Below the pieces are notes generated by a model that was given only the letters and a program-made list of their open reading frames with translations, made no database searches and was not told the origin of the DNA. From positions 1-11,494 of the forward strand of contig JAIWNE010000280.1 of the NCBI GenBank assembly GCA_025331445.1: 11,494 bases of DNA, written 5' to 3'. This document shows positions 1 through 8,065 of the stretch, piece after piece. A program made the translations under genes and the position numbers. Every line of letters starts with the position of its first letter. Position 1 is the first letter of the stretch. This stretch comes from Blakeslea trispora (taxonomy: Eukaryota > Mucoromycota > Mucoromycetes > Mucorales > Choanephoraceae).

Positions 1-1
1 A

Positions 2-1652
2 TTAACTTCTTACACTTCGGTTAATGCATGTCACAAGTGCAAGAAGCATTTCCCGGCTTTAGTTAGAGGTCAAGCCCCTCGGGACTTCTCCGATTTCAAT
101 GTGGAAGCCTGGACCAGAAGAACAAGCCAAGAACACCGTCGCCATGCCGAAGACTGGCTCAAGACCACCACCAAGACAGAGCGTGCAGAAAGAAAGAAAG
201 AGAATGGTACTCGGTGGAGCGTCCTCTTGGATCTACCTTATTTCGATCCCATACGTCATGTAGGGATCGATATCATGCACAATCTTCTCTTGGGCGTCAC
301 TAAGCGCATGGCCACCATTTGGACGAGCCCAATGACCACAGGTACCAGAACCATCGAGCCAATGGTCTCCGTCAAGGACTTACGAGGCATGCAAGCAATC
401 TTGCAAACCAAGTTTATTCTCCCTCCCAACCATGCAGTGTCATCTATAGCTCGTAAAATTACAATAGGTGATGGCTTCTCTCGATTTAAGGCAGACGAAT
501 GGTCTACTTGGTTGTTGGTCTTGTCGCCATACTTGCTGCCGCATATCCTTAACAAACAGATCTTTGATCACTGGATGCTGCTTGTTAAAGCTTCGCGTAT
601 CTTTCTCTCTCCTTGTTTGTCCTTCGATGAACTCAATGATGCTCAAGCCTTCTTACATGAATTTCTCTCAAATTTCGAAAGTATATACAAAAGCAAGTCA
701 TTGATTCCCCCCAACTTCCATTACGCCATGCATCTGAAAGAGACAATTTTGGACTACTCGGCATCCCCTTCCCATTGGCTCTTTAACTTGAGAGATACAA
801 CCAAGATCTTAAAGGCATAAGAACGAATAGAAAGGATGGTGTAGAACGTACATATCTTACCAAGTTCTTGCTCCAGGTTCATTCCGAGACTTTAATCGCA
901 GCCTTGTTACCATCCATACCTGAGTCTTGTACAAGCCAAATCCTAGAGCTTTTCTGTACATCTAAACCTGCTAGTCAGAGATCGGTAGACTGCAATTTTA
1001 GTCTTAACGCTTTCTATCAAATGCGTATTGGCGATGTTCCCGCTTTTGGTTGTGAGGTACTTCCTCCAAAGACCATCACTTCGATCAAGGCCCGACCTAT
1101 CGCATTGCCAAATGATGCATTCACTTGTCTCGTAGCATATTACAATACGATATATGCTGGAACCTACAAAGATGAATTCATAGCTGCATTGTGTCCAGGA
1201 ACTATCTCTGTTGGAAGACAAGTTGACATGTTCAAGCATGTCGATGTACTGGTAATCAGTTTAAGTCTGTTGAGGCGTCAACAATAAAGAAACGTGGTTC
1301 ATATGCTCTTGCATACTTTCAACAAGACGACACTGCTGTACTTCAGTACTGTCAAGTGCAGTGTCTGTTCAGAAGCTCAATCATGGTAGAAGATGAAAAC
1401 GGTGACCTATCACCAACAACCCACACTCTCGCTTTTGTCAAATGGTTTAAAAAATCAGACAAGCAATTATACTACGAAAACAACAGCGATCCCAACAAGT
1501 ATGGTATGGAGCTCTTGCAGTCTTCTTTTGAAGTTGACTCGCATACTTCCATTATACCCATTAGTCAGCTCTACAGCCAAGCTGCTATTGTTCTAAACCA
1601 TTTTGAAAATCTCCATGTTGCTCTTGATCTGCCCGCTAAAATAATTGCCTAG
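2..1652 (+). pseudogene. CACTA-like (Transposase_21-type) transposase, copy 1; 5' truncated by window edge, two frame breaks
   Basis: Only the part after the second acidic block lies in the window. It opens in frame 2 with a CxxC pair (ACHKC, near 29-43), followed by the family hallmark DPIRHVGIDIMHNLLLG around 247-297. Frame 2 runs to a stop at 818-820, but homology leaves it earlier: one base is missing near 788-790, in the codon for F of the conserved FERYN block. The protein then continues in frame 1 from 790 to about 1250. A second -1 change at 1249-1251 moves it to frame 3, which runs to the TAG at 1650-1652 and ends ...KIIA. Copy 2 at 4920-7984 aligns along the whole length, visibly better in the middle than at the C-terminus. 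Known for the family: cut-and-paste DDE transposases acting on element ends in the nucleus. Inferred: this copy is probably dead because of the private deletion. The second break is shared with copy 2 and may be functional. Confidence 0.88.
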
Positions 1653-1659
1653 TTTGCTT

Positions 1660-1780
1660 TCTCTCTTCTCTCTTCTCTCTTTCCTCTTTTTCTCTTTTTC
1701 TCTTTTTCTCTTTTTCTCTTTTTCTCTTTTTCTCTTTTTTTCTTTTTCTCTTTTTCTCTTTTTCTCTTTTTCTCTTTTTT
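1660..1780. repeat. Polypyrimidine microsatellite, unit CTCTTTTT
   Basis: The tract starts as TCTCTTC-type pyrimidine repeats just after the copy 1 stop codon. From about 1684 it becomes a regular 8-bp tandem repeat CTCTTTTT, roughly a dozen units with one longer T run in the middle. The open frames across it encode only Ser/Leu/Phe low-complexity sequence and are not genes. It would be U/C-rich in the 3' UTR of a copy 1 transcript. Confidence 0.9.
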
Positions 1781-1852
1781 ATAGTCATATTTTTTTTTGT
1801 ATTTGTTGTTCTCACATCAATTACTTTTTTTTTTCTAATTTATCTGTTCTTC

Positions 1853-1858
1853 AATAAA
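1853..1858 (+). terminator. AATAAA, possible poly(A) signal downstream of transposase copy 1
   Basis: A consensus AATAAA lies about 200 nt after the copy 1 stop, past the pyrimidine microsatellite. In such AT-rich DNA the hexamer is expected by chance fairly often, so the assignment is tentative. The stretch 1781-2042 around it is AT-rich and shows no other feature. Confidence 0.3.
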
Positions 1859-2042
1859 TTGTTATAATCCTTTTAATCTTTTTCAAATCTCTCTTCTTTT
1901 TTTTTTAATTTTTGAACTATCACTTTTCGATTTTTTTATTGTTGCGTTTACTCTTCATTTCGACATCAACTTTGGAAATCAACACTTATCATGCAGCTAA
2001 GTACTTTTCTTATACACTTATATTATTTTTTGACTTAAACAT

Positions 2043-2048
2043 TTTATT
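2043..2048 (-). terminator. AATAAA poly(A) signal of the 2096-3144 gene
   Basis: On the minus strand AATAAA occurs 48 nt after the TAA stop of the spliced gene, a typical distance for a fungal poly(A) signal. The sequence between is U-rich. Assignment rests on consensus and spacing. Confidence 0.5.
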
Positions 2049-2095
2049 ATTTCAAAAAAAAACAACAACACAAAGAGAAGAGAACGAAACAAAAG

Positions 2096-3144
2096 TTAGG
2101 AGCGATAAGCCCAACGAGGAAGAACTTGACGATACTTGTCAGGCAACTCCATCTCAACGACCTCGACGCGACGAGAAACACGAGCATGTCTTGGTCTGCC
2201 TTGCATGGCTGCTCTGTCGAGCGCACGGTAGAAGTTGTTCAACTAAACATATAGAATCAGTACTGTATTTGAGAACTACAAGTCATACAACATACCTCTT
2301 CCGAGCGCCAAGAAGGAACAACTGTGCGGAAGTAACCGCCAGCAACAGGGTCATCACCCTCTTCTTCCTCGGACATGTACTTTGACTGAAGTACAGCCTC
2401 ACATTCTTCGCTTGTACCAAAGCCCAAACCAAGCAAACCTTGAGAAACAAGGTACTGTTCGTTGCGAACAGTACGCTTCTATAAAAAAAAAGAGGTGATT
2501 AATTATTTAAAACTTGACAGTAAATTGTTTTATTAACTCTCTGCAAACGTCTAGCTTTACGAAGCGAAGCATTTCTCATCTCAACCTCGTGAGGAGTGAG
2601 GTCTTTCTTTTTATGCTTCTTGACCATAGCATCGAACTGGTTTCTGATCTTCATCTTCAAGGCCAAGAGAAGACCAGCAGAAAGCTCTTGATCATCCGGG
2701 TGACCAGTGAGAGCCTTTACTTCTTCGATTGCACCTTTGTAGATGCAATCGAAGGCAAACTGGTTTCTTGTAGTATGCCTCATCGACTGGTCAAAAACGA
2801 ATTCGACACCGAGAGCCTTTGCCTTTTCGATGGCAACTTTGACAGCATCCTAAGCAACAATATAAATATGTAAGTAAAAGTGGTAGTATGAAAGGAGATG
2901 AATAACTTACTCGCAAGGCACGGTTATCACCATATCTGGGCCCATCGTTGGCATTGGCGGTGGGCTGGCGAGTAGGGAAAAAAATGGCTTTCATTCTGCC
3001 GACGCGACTGTTCATGAGGTCGAAAGCCTCTTCAAACCGGCTCTCAGCAACATAGGGATGCACTACAGGACGAGAAGCAGCAGGACGAGGGGCAGGGCGA
3101 GAAACAGGGCGAGAAGCGGTGGCAACAACAGGAATCTGGTTCAT
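2096..3144 (-). CDS. Unrecognised basic protein of 291 residues, four exons, apparently intact
   Basis: The ATG is at 3144-3142. Exons are 3144-2911, 2849-2538, 2478-2296 and 2242-2096, separated by GT-AG introns of 61, 59, 58-ish and 53 nt by position (2910-2850, 2537-2479, 2295-2243 are the three intervals). All are phase 0, giving 78+104+61+48 codons and a TAA stop. The second donor (GTTAAT) is weak; the other two (GTAAGT, GTATGT) are good. Residues about 10-30 are a Pro/Ala/Arg-rich SRPxSRPAPRPAASRP stretch. Residues 150-185 are strongly basic (KKHKKK, RKARRLQR/KR), a possible nuclear-localisation or nucleic-acid-binding region. An acidic EEEEGDD patch is at 219-225, then GYFRTVVPSWRSEE just before exon 4. 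The C-terminus carries SRRVEVVEMELP and ends PRWAYRS. I recognise no domain and see no transmembrane or signal segment. It lies between two convergent transposase copies, so an accessory transposon protein or captured gene is possible, but that is inference. Confidence 0.78.
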
Positions 3145-3194
3145 TTTGTGGGAATAAAAAGATGATGAAATCAAATCGAGTATCTTGCATCTCT

Positions 3195-3201
3195 TTTTAT
3201 A
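3195..3201 (-). promoter_or_regulatory. TATA box of the 2096-3144 gene
   Basis: The minus strand reads GTATAAAAAGAG, with TATAAAA at 3201-3195, about 50 nt upstream of the ATG at 3144. This fits transcription starting about 30 nt downstream and a 5' UTR of roughly 20 nt. It supports 3144 as the real start codon rather than an upstream in-frame extension. Confidence 0.6.
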
Positions 3202-3955
3202 CAATTTTCTACAGACCGTATTTTTACAGATCTTTTTTTGTGTTCGATTGGTTTTTTGTGTAAAAATAGGAGTTTGATGATATTTCAATTTATTTAAAAC
3301 GATTTTCTTTGTCATTTTTTATTCTTTTCTCTTCTATTTCTTTTATTTTATCTTCATTTTGAAATAAAACTTGTAAGTACTTTCCCATACCCAAGCAGCA
3401 GTTTATTGAATATTATTCTCCATGTAGGCATGTTTTCTTTAAAGCCTCATGAAGATTGTTACTTAGTTTAAGGTACAACTTGACATACAAATACATTGCT
3501 GTTTACTTACCATCCTTTTTTTCTTAGGATTAGTCACGTATTTTTGTCTTTTCTCGAGAAACTGGGTATATAGTAAGTAAAGTCATTGAATATGACTCAA
3601 GGCCTCTCTAACTGTTCTATTTAGTTACCTTAGACACTCGTAATTGTATCTGGCTATAACTTGAGGTGCTATGATGCTTTAGTATGTAATTAAATGATTA
3701 AATTATCTCATTTCGGTTTAACTTATTCAGTTTTTCTAGTTTTTTTTCTGTTGTTGAGCTTCTATCGCTTTAGTGCGTTACCCTCTACTTTCCGGATGGC
3801 TGTTTGAGACTTTCAAAGTAAGTATATTACAATATTTTCTGCTTGCTTTATAACTAACTGATTTACCATTTCAATAGTCATTTTGCCAGAATTTTTCTGA
3901 TTTTTGAATGCCTGAAATTCAAGAAATTGTTGCCATTTTGTAATAACTGATTTTG
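3202..3955. other. AT-rich intergenic stretch without a recognisable gene
   Basis: No open frame of convincing length or composition is present on either strand. The sequence has long T runs and scattered GTAAGT-like words (for example near 3372 and 3572) that do not link exons I can identify. I see nothing else to annotate. Confidence 0.6.
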
Positions 3956-3960
3956 TTTTT

Positions 3961-4118
3961 CTGCCTGCTTTTCTGCCTGCCTTTTGCCTGCCTTTTGCCT
4001 GCCTTTTGCCTGCCTGCCTTTTGCCTGCCTTTTGCCTTTTGCCTGCCTTTTGCCTGCCTTTTGCCTGCCTTTTGCCTGCCTTTTGCCTGCCTTTTGCCTG
4101 CCTTTTGCCTGCCTTTTG
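3961..4118. repeat. Minisatellite, unit TTTTGCCTGCC (11 bp)
   Basis: Around fourteen near-perfect copies of TTTTGCCTGCC are arranged head to tail, with a few shortened units (TTTTGCC or an extra TGCC). Because 11 is not a multiple of three, the array is open in several frames on both strands. It yields repetitive FCLPAFCLPF-type peptides on the plus strand and KGRQKAGKRQA-type peptides on the minus strand. These are products of the repeat, not genes. Degenerate TTTTGCC units continue to about 4145. Confidence 0.92.
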
Positions 4119-4503
4119 GCCGTATTTTGCCCATCATTTTGCCTAACATTTGGGCTGGATTTGTGCCTGGTCATTCTACCTGGATTCCTATAGAACCCCT
4201 AATATTTTCCCCCTGTATAAGCTATTATTTTCAGCCAATATATACCATTTTTTTATAATAAAAAGCACTATTTTTAGACCTATAATCCTCTATATTTGAT
4301 TTATATAACCCAATCATAAAGAAGTCCATTTTGTCCAATTAAATGCATACATTCAATAAAGATACCAAGTATGAAGCCAATTAAAACGAATTAATGATTG
4401 TATATTTTGATAAAGAAGCCAATTGAATGAGGATGTCATGAGTAAACAATCCAATCAGGTCGCTTTAATGGAAGCGAAAGACAAAGAGGTTCACTCAAAC
4501 TCT
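4119..4503. other. AT-rich spacer with short dispersed repeats
   Basis: No gene is visible. GAAGCCAATT occurs twice (4373-4382 and 4415-4424), with a weaker relative near 4320-4340. CCCTAATATT at 4197-4206 is the inverse of AATATTAGGG at 4780-4789, so the pair brackets the GC-rich island described below. Confidence 0.5.
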
Positions 4504-4609
4504 CATGCGAAAACACAAGACGTTGCTCCGCCCTGTCTTCCAATGCGTTGACACATGACAGTGTTCCGCTTTGTCGTCCCAATGCGAAAACGCATGACGG
4601 CGTGCGCCG
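4504..4609. repeat. Imperfect ~38-bp tandem repeat, GC-rich
   Basis: Three units begin with the word ATGCG at 4505, 4543 and 4582, giving periods of 38 and 39 bp. Units share ATGCGaaaAC-CA-GAC followed by a TCCGC-type block and TGTC-TCC. The third unit is incomplete and runs into the palindrome that starts at about 4601. GC content is clearly above that of the surrounding DNA. The minus-strand frame across it has no recognisable product. Confidence 0.7.
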
Positions 4610-4673
4610 TGCGGTTAACTTGCCTGGAACGTGCGTAACAGGCAAGTTAACCGCAGAAATTGGCGTGCGCACG
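4601..4673. repeat. Strong palindrome (cruciform-capable inverted repeat)
   Basis: The inner arms are perfect over 17 bp: 4610-4626 (core GCGGTTAACTTGCCTG) pairs with 4639-4655 (core CAGGCAAGTTAACCGC), with a 12-nt spacer at 4627-4638. Outside them CGTGCGC at 4601-4607 pairs with GCGCACG at 4667-4673 after an asymmetric gap. The arm itself contains the self-complementary GTTAAC. It sits at the end of the 38-bp tandem repeat. No flanking terminator or gene explains it. Confidence 0.88.
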
Positions 4674-4815
4674 ACGACCCTTTATGTGTAGTGAAAAGCT
4701 CTTTCTCCACTTCTAGACCTTTCCAAAAAAGGAAAGTGGTATTTTTTGAAAGCTACGAGTTACCTCTATATTATATTCCAATATTAGGGCGGTGTTGCTG
4801 TGCCCCTATAGATCC

Positions 4816-4910
4816 GGCATAGGTAGACATAGCATAGGAAAAGCATAGGTAGGCATAGGACAAAAAGGCATAAGTGAACATAGGATAAAAAGGCATAAGT
4901 AAACATAAAC
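4816..4910. repeat. Cluster of direct repeats (GGCATAAGT / GCATAGGTA) just beyond the transposase copy 2 stop
   Basis: Degenerate units of about 23-25 bp, such as AAAAAGGCATAAGTGAACAT and AAAAAGGCATAAGTAAACAT, repeat head to tail. Older variants (GCATAGGTAGACATAG, AAAAGCATAGGTAGG) occur toward 4816. The cluster begins within 15 bp of the copy 2 stop codon. In CACTA elements, short subterminal repeats near each end serve as transposition-protein binding sites, so this may be the 3' subterminal region of the element. That role is inferred, since no matching cluster was found upstream of the gene. Confidence 0.6.
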
Positions 4911-4919
4911 AAAAAAAAA

Positions 4920-7900
4920 TTAGGCAATGAGCTTTGGTGGCAATGGGATGACTACATGGCGATTCGTAAGGTGGCTAAGAACAACTGCTACTTGGCTGTG
5001 TAAATGAACAACAGGTATAATAGAAGCGTCTGAATCATCTTCAAAACCAGCATTCAGGGTTTCCATGCCATACATAGAAGGGTCTTGGTTGTTGAAGTAA
5101 TATAATGCATCATTGGACTTATTAAACCACTTAACATAGGCAAGGGTATAAGGTCTTGACACTGCTATACCATCTTCATCTATCACCTTAACGTTACTTC
5201 TAAAGATACAGTATATCTGGCAGTACCTGAGAACCAAGCCGTGGATACCTGGGTAATATGCCATTGCATATGAACCTCGTTTGCGCAATGCAAATGCTTC
5301 GATGGAATTGAACTTGTTACCAAAATGTTGATGTACTTGTATGTTAGGACTTTACACTCAACAGGTATGCGACTTGCGTTTGCAGTTGTAAGGAATTCAT
5401 CGATGTACCTGTCACCATGCACACTGTTGTAGAAGGATATAAGACAAGAAAACACTTCTTCGTTCAATGCAGACATCTTGGGCTTAAGAGACGACACAGT
5501 TATGAGAGGGAGTTGCTCATGACCATATGCACCAACGGTACCGGTATACAAGTCGTAGAAGCTCAAGAGGTCGAATGTCTTGTCGTTATTATTGTATGCG
5601 CTGGCTAAGGACTTGACACCAAGAAAGAAAGATTCGACTTGCTCTTTGTTCTCTTTTGGAATAAAATCCATTAATTCTCTCACCGAATCTTCGCTATGTA
5701 CATCTAACAAGAACTTGTCAATGTACGTACGCTCAACGCAGCCTTTTCTGTTCGTTCTAATTGTCTTCAAGTCTTGATTGTATCGTTCGAAGTTGAACAA
5801 CCAGTGAGACGGGGAGGCAGAGTAGTCGAGAATCGTTTCTTTCCGATGAATAGCGTTGTGGAAGTTGATCGTGATCAAAAATTTATCATGATAAATCTCT
5901 TCAAACCCAACCAAGAAAGACTTCAACAGGTCATGTGCATTATCAAGTTCCAAGAGGGACAAACAAGGAGAGAGTAGAATTCTTGAAAGCCTTGACCAAA
6001 AGCATCCAATGTTCATATGGCTTTTTTCCAAGACGTTGCGGAAGTAGATAAGGAGACAACACCAACAACCAGGTAGCCCACTCGTCTGCCTTGAAGTTAG
6101 AAAAGCCGTTGCCAATGGTAATCTTTCTTGCAATGAACGATACAGCGTGACTAGGAGGAAGGATAAACTTGCTCTCCAAGATCACTTGCATCTCCTTCAG
6201 ATGGGCGGGTGTGAGCTTGGGCAACGATCTTCTACTGGATGTGGTAAAAATGCCTGTCCATATGCTTGCCATTTTCTTTGTGAGTCCAAGAAGCAGATTG
6301 TGCATAATGTCGATACAGACATGGCGGATTGGATCAAAATACGGCAAGTCCAAGAGAACACTCCAACGGGTACCGTTTTGCCTTTCTTTTTCTTCAAGAG
6401 CACTTTCAGTTCTTGTCTGCAGCCATTCTTGCGCTTGTTGTCTGTGCTCACTACACGTTCTTCTGACTTGGCTTTCGATGTTAAAGTCACTGAAGTTCCG
6501 AGCCTTGTCACCTGCCACAATGGGGTCAAACTGTTTCTTGCACTTCAGACAAGCATTGATATAATTGAAGGACGTGAAACCGGCCACTTTGCGTTGAGCA
6601 GGCAAATCCATCATACACAAAGAAAGTGCTGCCTTGACTACCTGTCCTCCATGGTTTCTGGTTTCCATCTCAACACCACTCATCAATTGTTTTAACTCCT
6701 TGACCAAGGGACGCAAATAGTGGTTCATTTCAAATGTCTTGGGTTCCTTTGGGCCATTGATAAGACAAACCAGAATGACGTTACTCCGAAGGTTTCTTAT
6801 CTTACGTGGCAAGTTTTGAACAGTAAGATAAATGGCGCCAACACTGTAAGAATCCTTATAGGCTTGAAACCAGTCGCAGTTCAATGTGAGCAACAAATTA
6901 AAGTCGCTCTGAAAGACAAATGGCTGATTATCAGTGGGCTTGAGCTTGAACTCGTTCCAGACCTGACCGTCGTAAATGTCAGAAAGCATTCCAGGCAAGA
7001 CTTGACGTTCCTTCCAAAGACTGATTTCGTTAGCGAAGCCGTCACGCATGAAAAACATCTTAAGCGTCTCAATCAAAGAGTTGTACGAGAAAGTTCTAAG
7101 AGGAGCGAGTGTAACGTATTGGTTGCGTTTCAAAAGATCTTGTTGACAAAAAGATGAGCCCAAGAAAATGCCTTTGTCGAAACATGAGACTTTTTGCTGA
7201 ACAATTGCTTGCTCTTCTTCGGTACTGTATGGGTGAATGGCATGGCAGGTAACGCAGCTAGCATACTCTTTTACGCTGGAACCAAAAGGGCGAGCTGATT
7301 GACACCAGATGTCAAAGGTTGCGATAGACTTAGGAAAGCGGTATTGTTCATCGGTTAAACAGAGAACCATGTTTGAGAAGAGCATAACAGTCTCACAGGA
7401 AACGTCGTTCAATTGGTTCTTGCGCAACAAAACAACCATAGCAAACAAAAGAGAAGCGATTGGTGTAGAAGGCAAGTTGGTGTTGCGAGGATAATCGTAA
7501 GAAGAACCTATAGATAATTCGAAATATTAATTTCACTGATAAATATAACAAGCTAAGAATATAGGCACACCTTCTTGGTTAGCACTTTCAACTGGAACAG
7601 ATTCAAAAGTAGTTGTACCATAAGAGAATTCCAAATCTAATTATATGATATTAACAAAATGTGGGCAATATAAAAATACTGAATATTACCTTCTTCAAAA
7701 AAGAAATCGTCAGTGGTGGAAGTAATATCGGAACCAGTGATTTGAGAAGCACCTGAGGCTGTAATGTCAAATACTGTTAATCATAAAGTATAAAAAAAAT
7801 TATCTTAATTTAAGTTACCATTGCTTTTGGATCTCTTGATTGCATCGTTGGTTTGATGGTAGGAGTATGCGCGCTTTGTCACATAGGCACATTTCAAAAC

Positions 7901-7984
7901 GGGACATGCTTTGCAAACAGTGCATTCACATTTGACTAAATTGTCATCAGTAGACAATTGAGCAGAGTTTTGAGAGTTGAACAT
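4920..7984 (-). pseudogene. CACTA-like (Transposase_21-type) transposase, copy 2; nearly full length, one private indel plus a shared -1 frame change
   Basis: Exons are 7984-7819, 7773-7690, 7636-7571 and 7507-4920. The GT-AG introns of 45, 53 and 63 nt are all phase 1. About 965 codons result. Exon 1 carries a CECTVCKAC cysteine cluster (residues about 25-40) and downstream H/Y residues. CVTCHAIH follows near 190-197. The catalytic-type core has CDWFQ (D about 317), NLPRKIRNLRSN, INGPKEPK..MNHYLRPLVKEL, then MDLPAQRKVAGF (D about 406). CLKC (about 425-428) precedes the hallmark DPIRHVCIDIMHNLLLG (about 497-513), and FERYN lies further on. An extra T at 5986-5988 breaks the frame. A -1 change at 5321-5323 sits at the same codon as in copy 1, and the protein then runs to the TAA at 4922-4920. 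Intron 1 could also use an acceptor 15 nt further on without changing frame. Known for the family: DDE-type cut-and-paste transposition. Inferred: recently inactivated, or active only if the frame changes are bypassed. Confidence 0.88.
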
Positions 7985-8056
7985 TTTAAAAATAATGAGT
8001 AGGAAAGTAAAAGAAAGGGGTAATAAATGTTCTGTTATTGTATTATTTATCTGTCC

Positions 8057-8065
8057 TTTTATATA
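8057..8065 (-). promoter_or_regulatory. TATA box of transposase copy 2
   Basis: The minus strand reads TTTATATAAAAGGAC, with the TATA core at 8065-8057. This is about 73 nt upstream of the ATG at 7984, which opens exon 1 with MFNSQN. A longer in-frame extension to 8077 would start upstream of the TATA box, so 7984 is the preferred start. Confidence 0.6.

Noticed and set aside
1645..1857. Plus-strand open frame rich in Ser/Leu/Phe that looks like a membrane peptide
   Set aside because: It is the translation of the CTCTTTTT microsatellite in the 3' flank of transposase copy 1.
1912..2385. Plus-strand open frame of 157 codons
   Set aside because: Its better part is antisense to exons 3 and 4 of the minus-strand gene at 2096-3144, and the rest is AT-rich low-complexity sequence.
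3878..4258. Overlapping open frames on both strands encoding KGRQKAGKRQA or FCLPAFCLPF repeats
   Set aside because: They are translations of the 11-bp minisatellite, with no conserved sequence outside the repeat and no promoter or splice support.
4266..4270. CACTA word as a possible transposon terminus
   Set aside because: A 5-mer in AT-rich DNA is expected by chance. No inverted partner or target-site duplication was found beyond the transposase 5' end.
4503..4700. Regular repeats that could suggest a CRISPR array
   Set aside because: There are only three imperfect ~38-bp units with no unique spacers between them, in a eukaryotic context with introns.
6147..7157. Plus-strand open frames of 182, 131 and 145 codons
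   Set aside because: They lie antisense to the conserved core of transposase copy 2, whose minus-strand frame carries all the recognisable motifs.
2096..7984. A single transposon spanning both the unknown gene and transposase copy 2, since they share a strand
   Set aside because: No terminal inverted repeats enclose the interval, and a minisatellite, palindrome and other repeats lie between them. It is kept only as a possibility within the inverted-pair finding.
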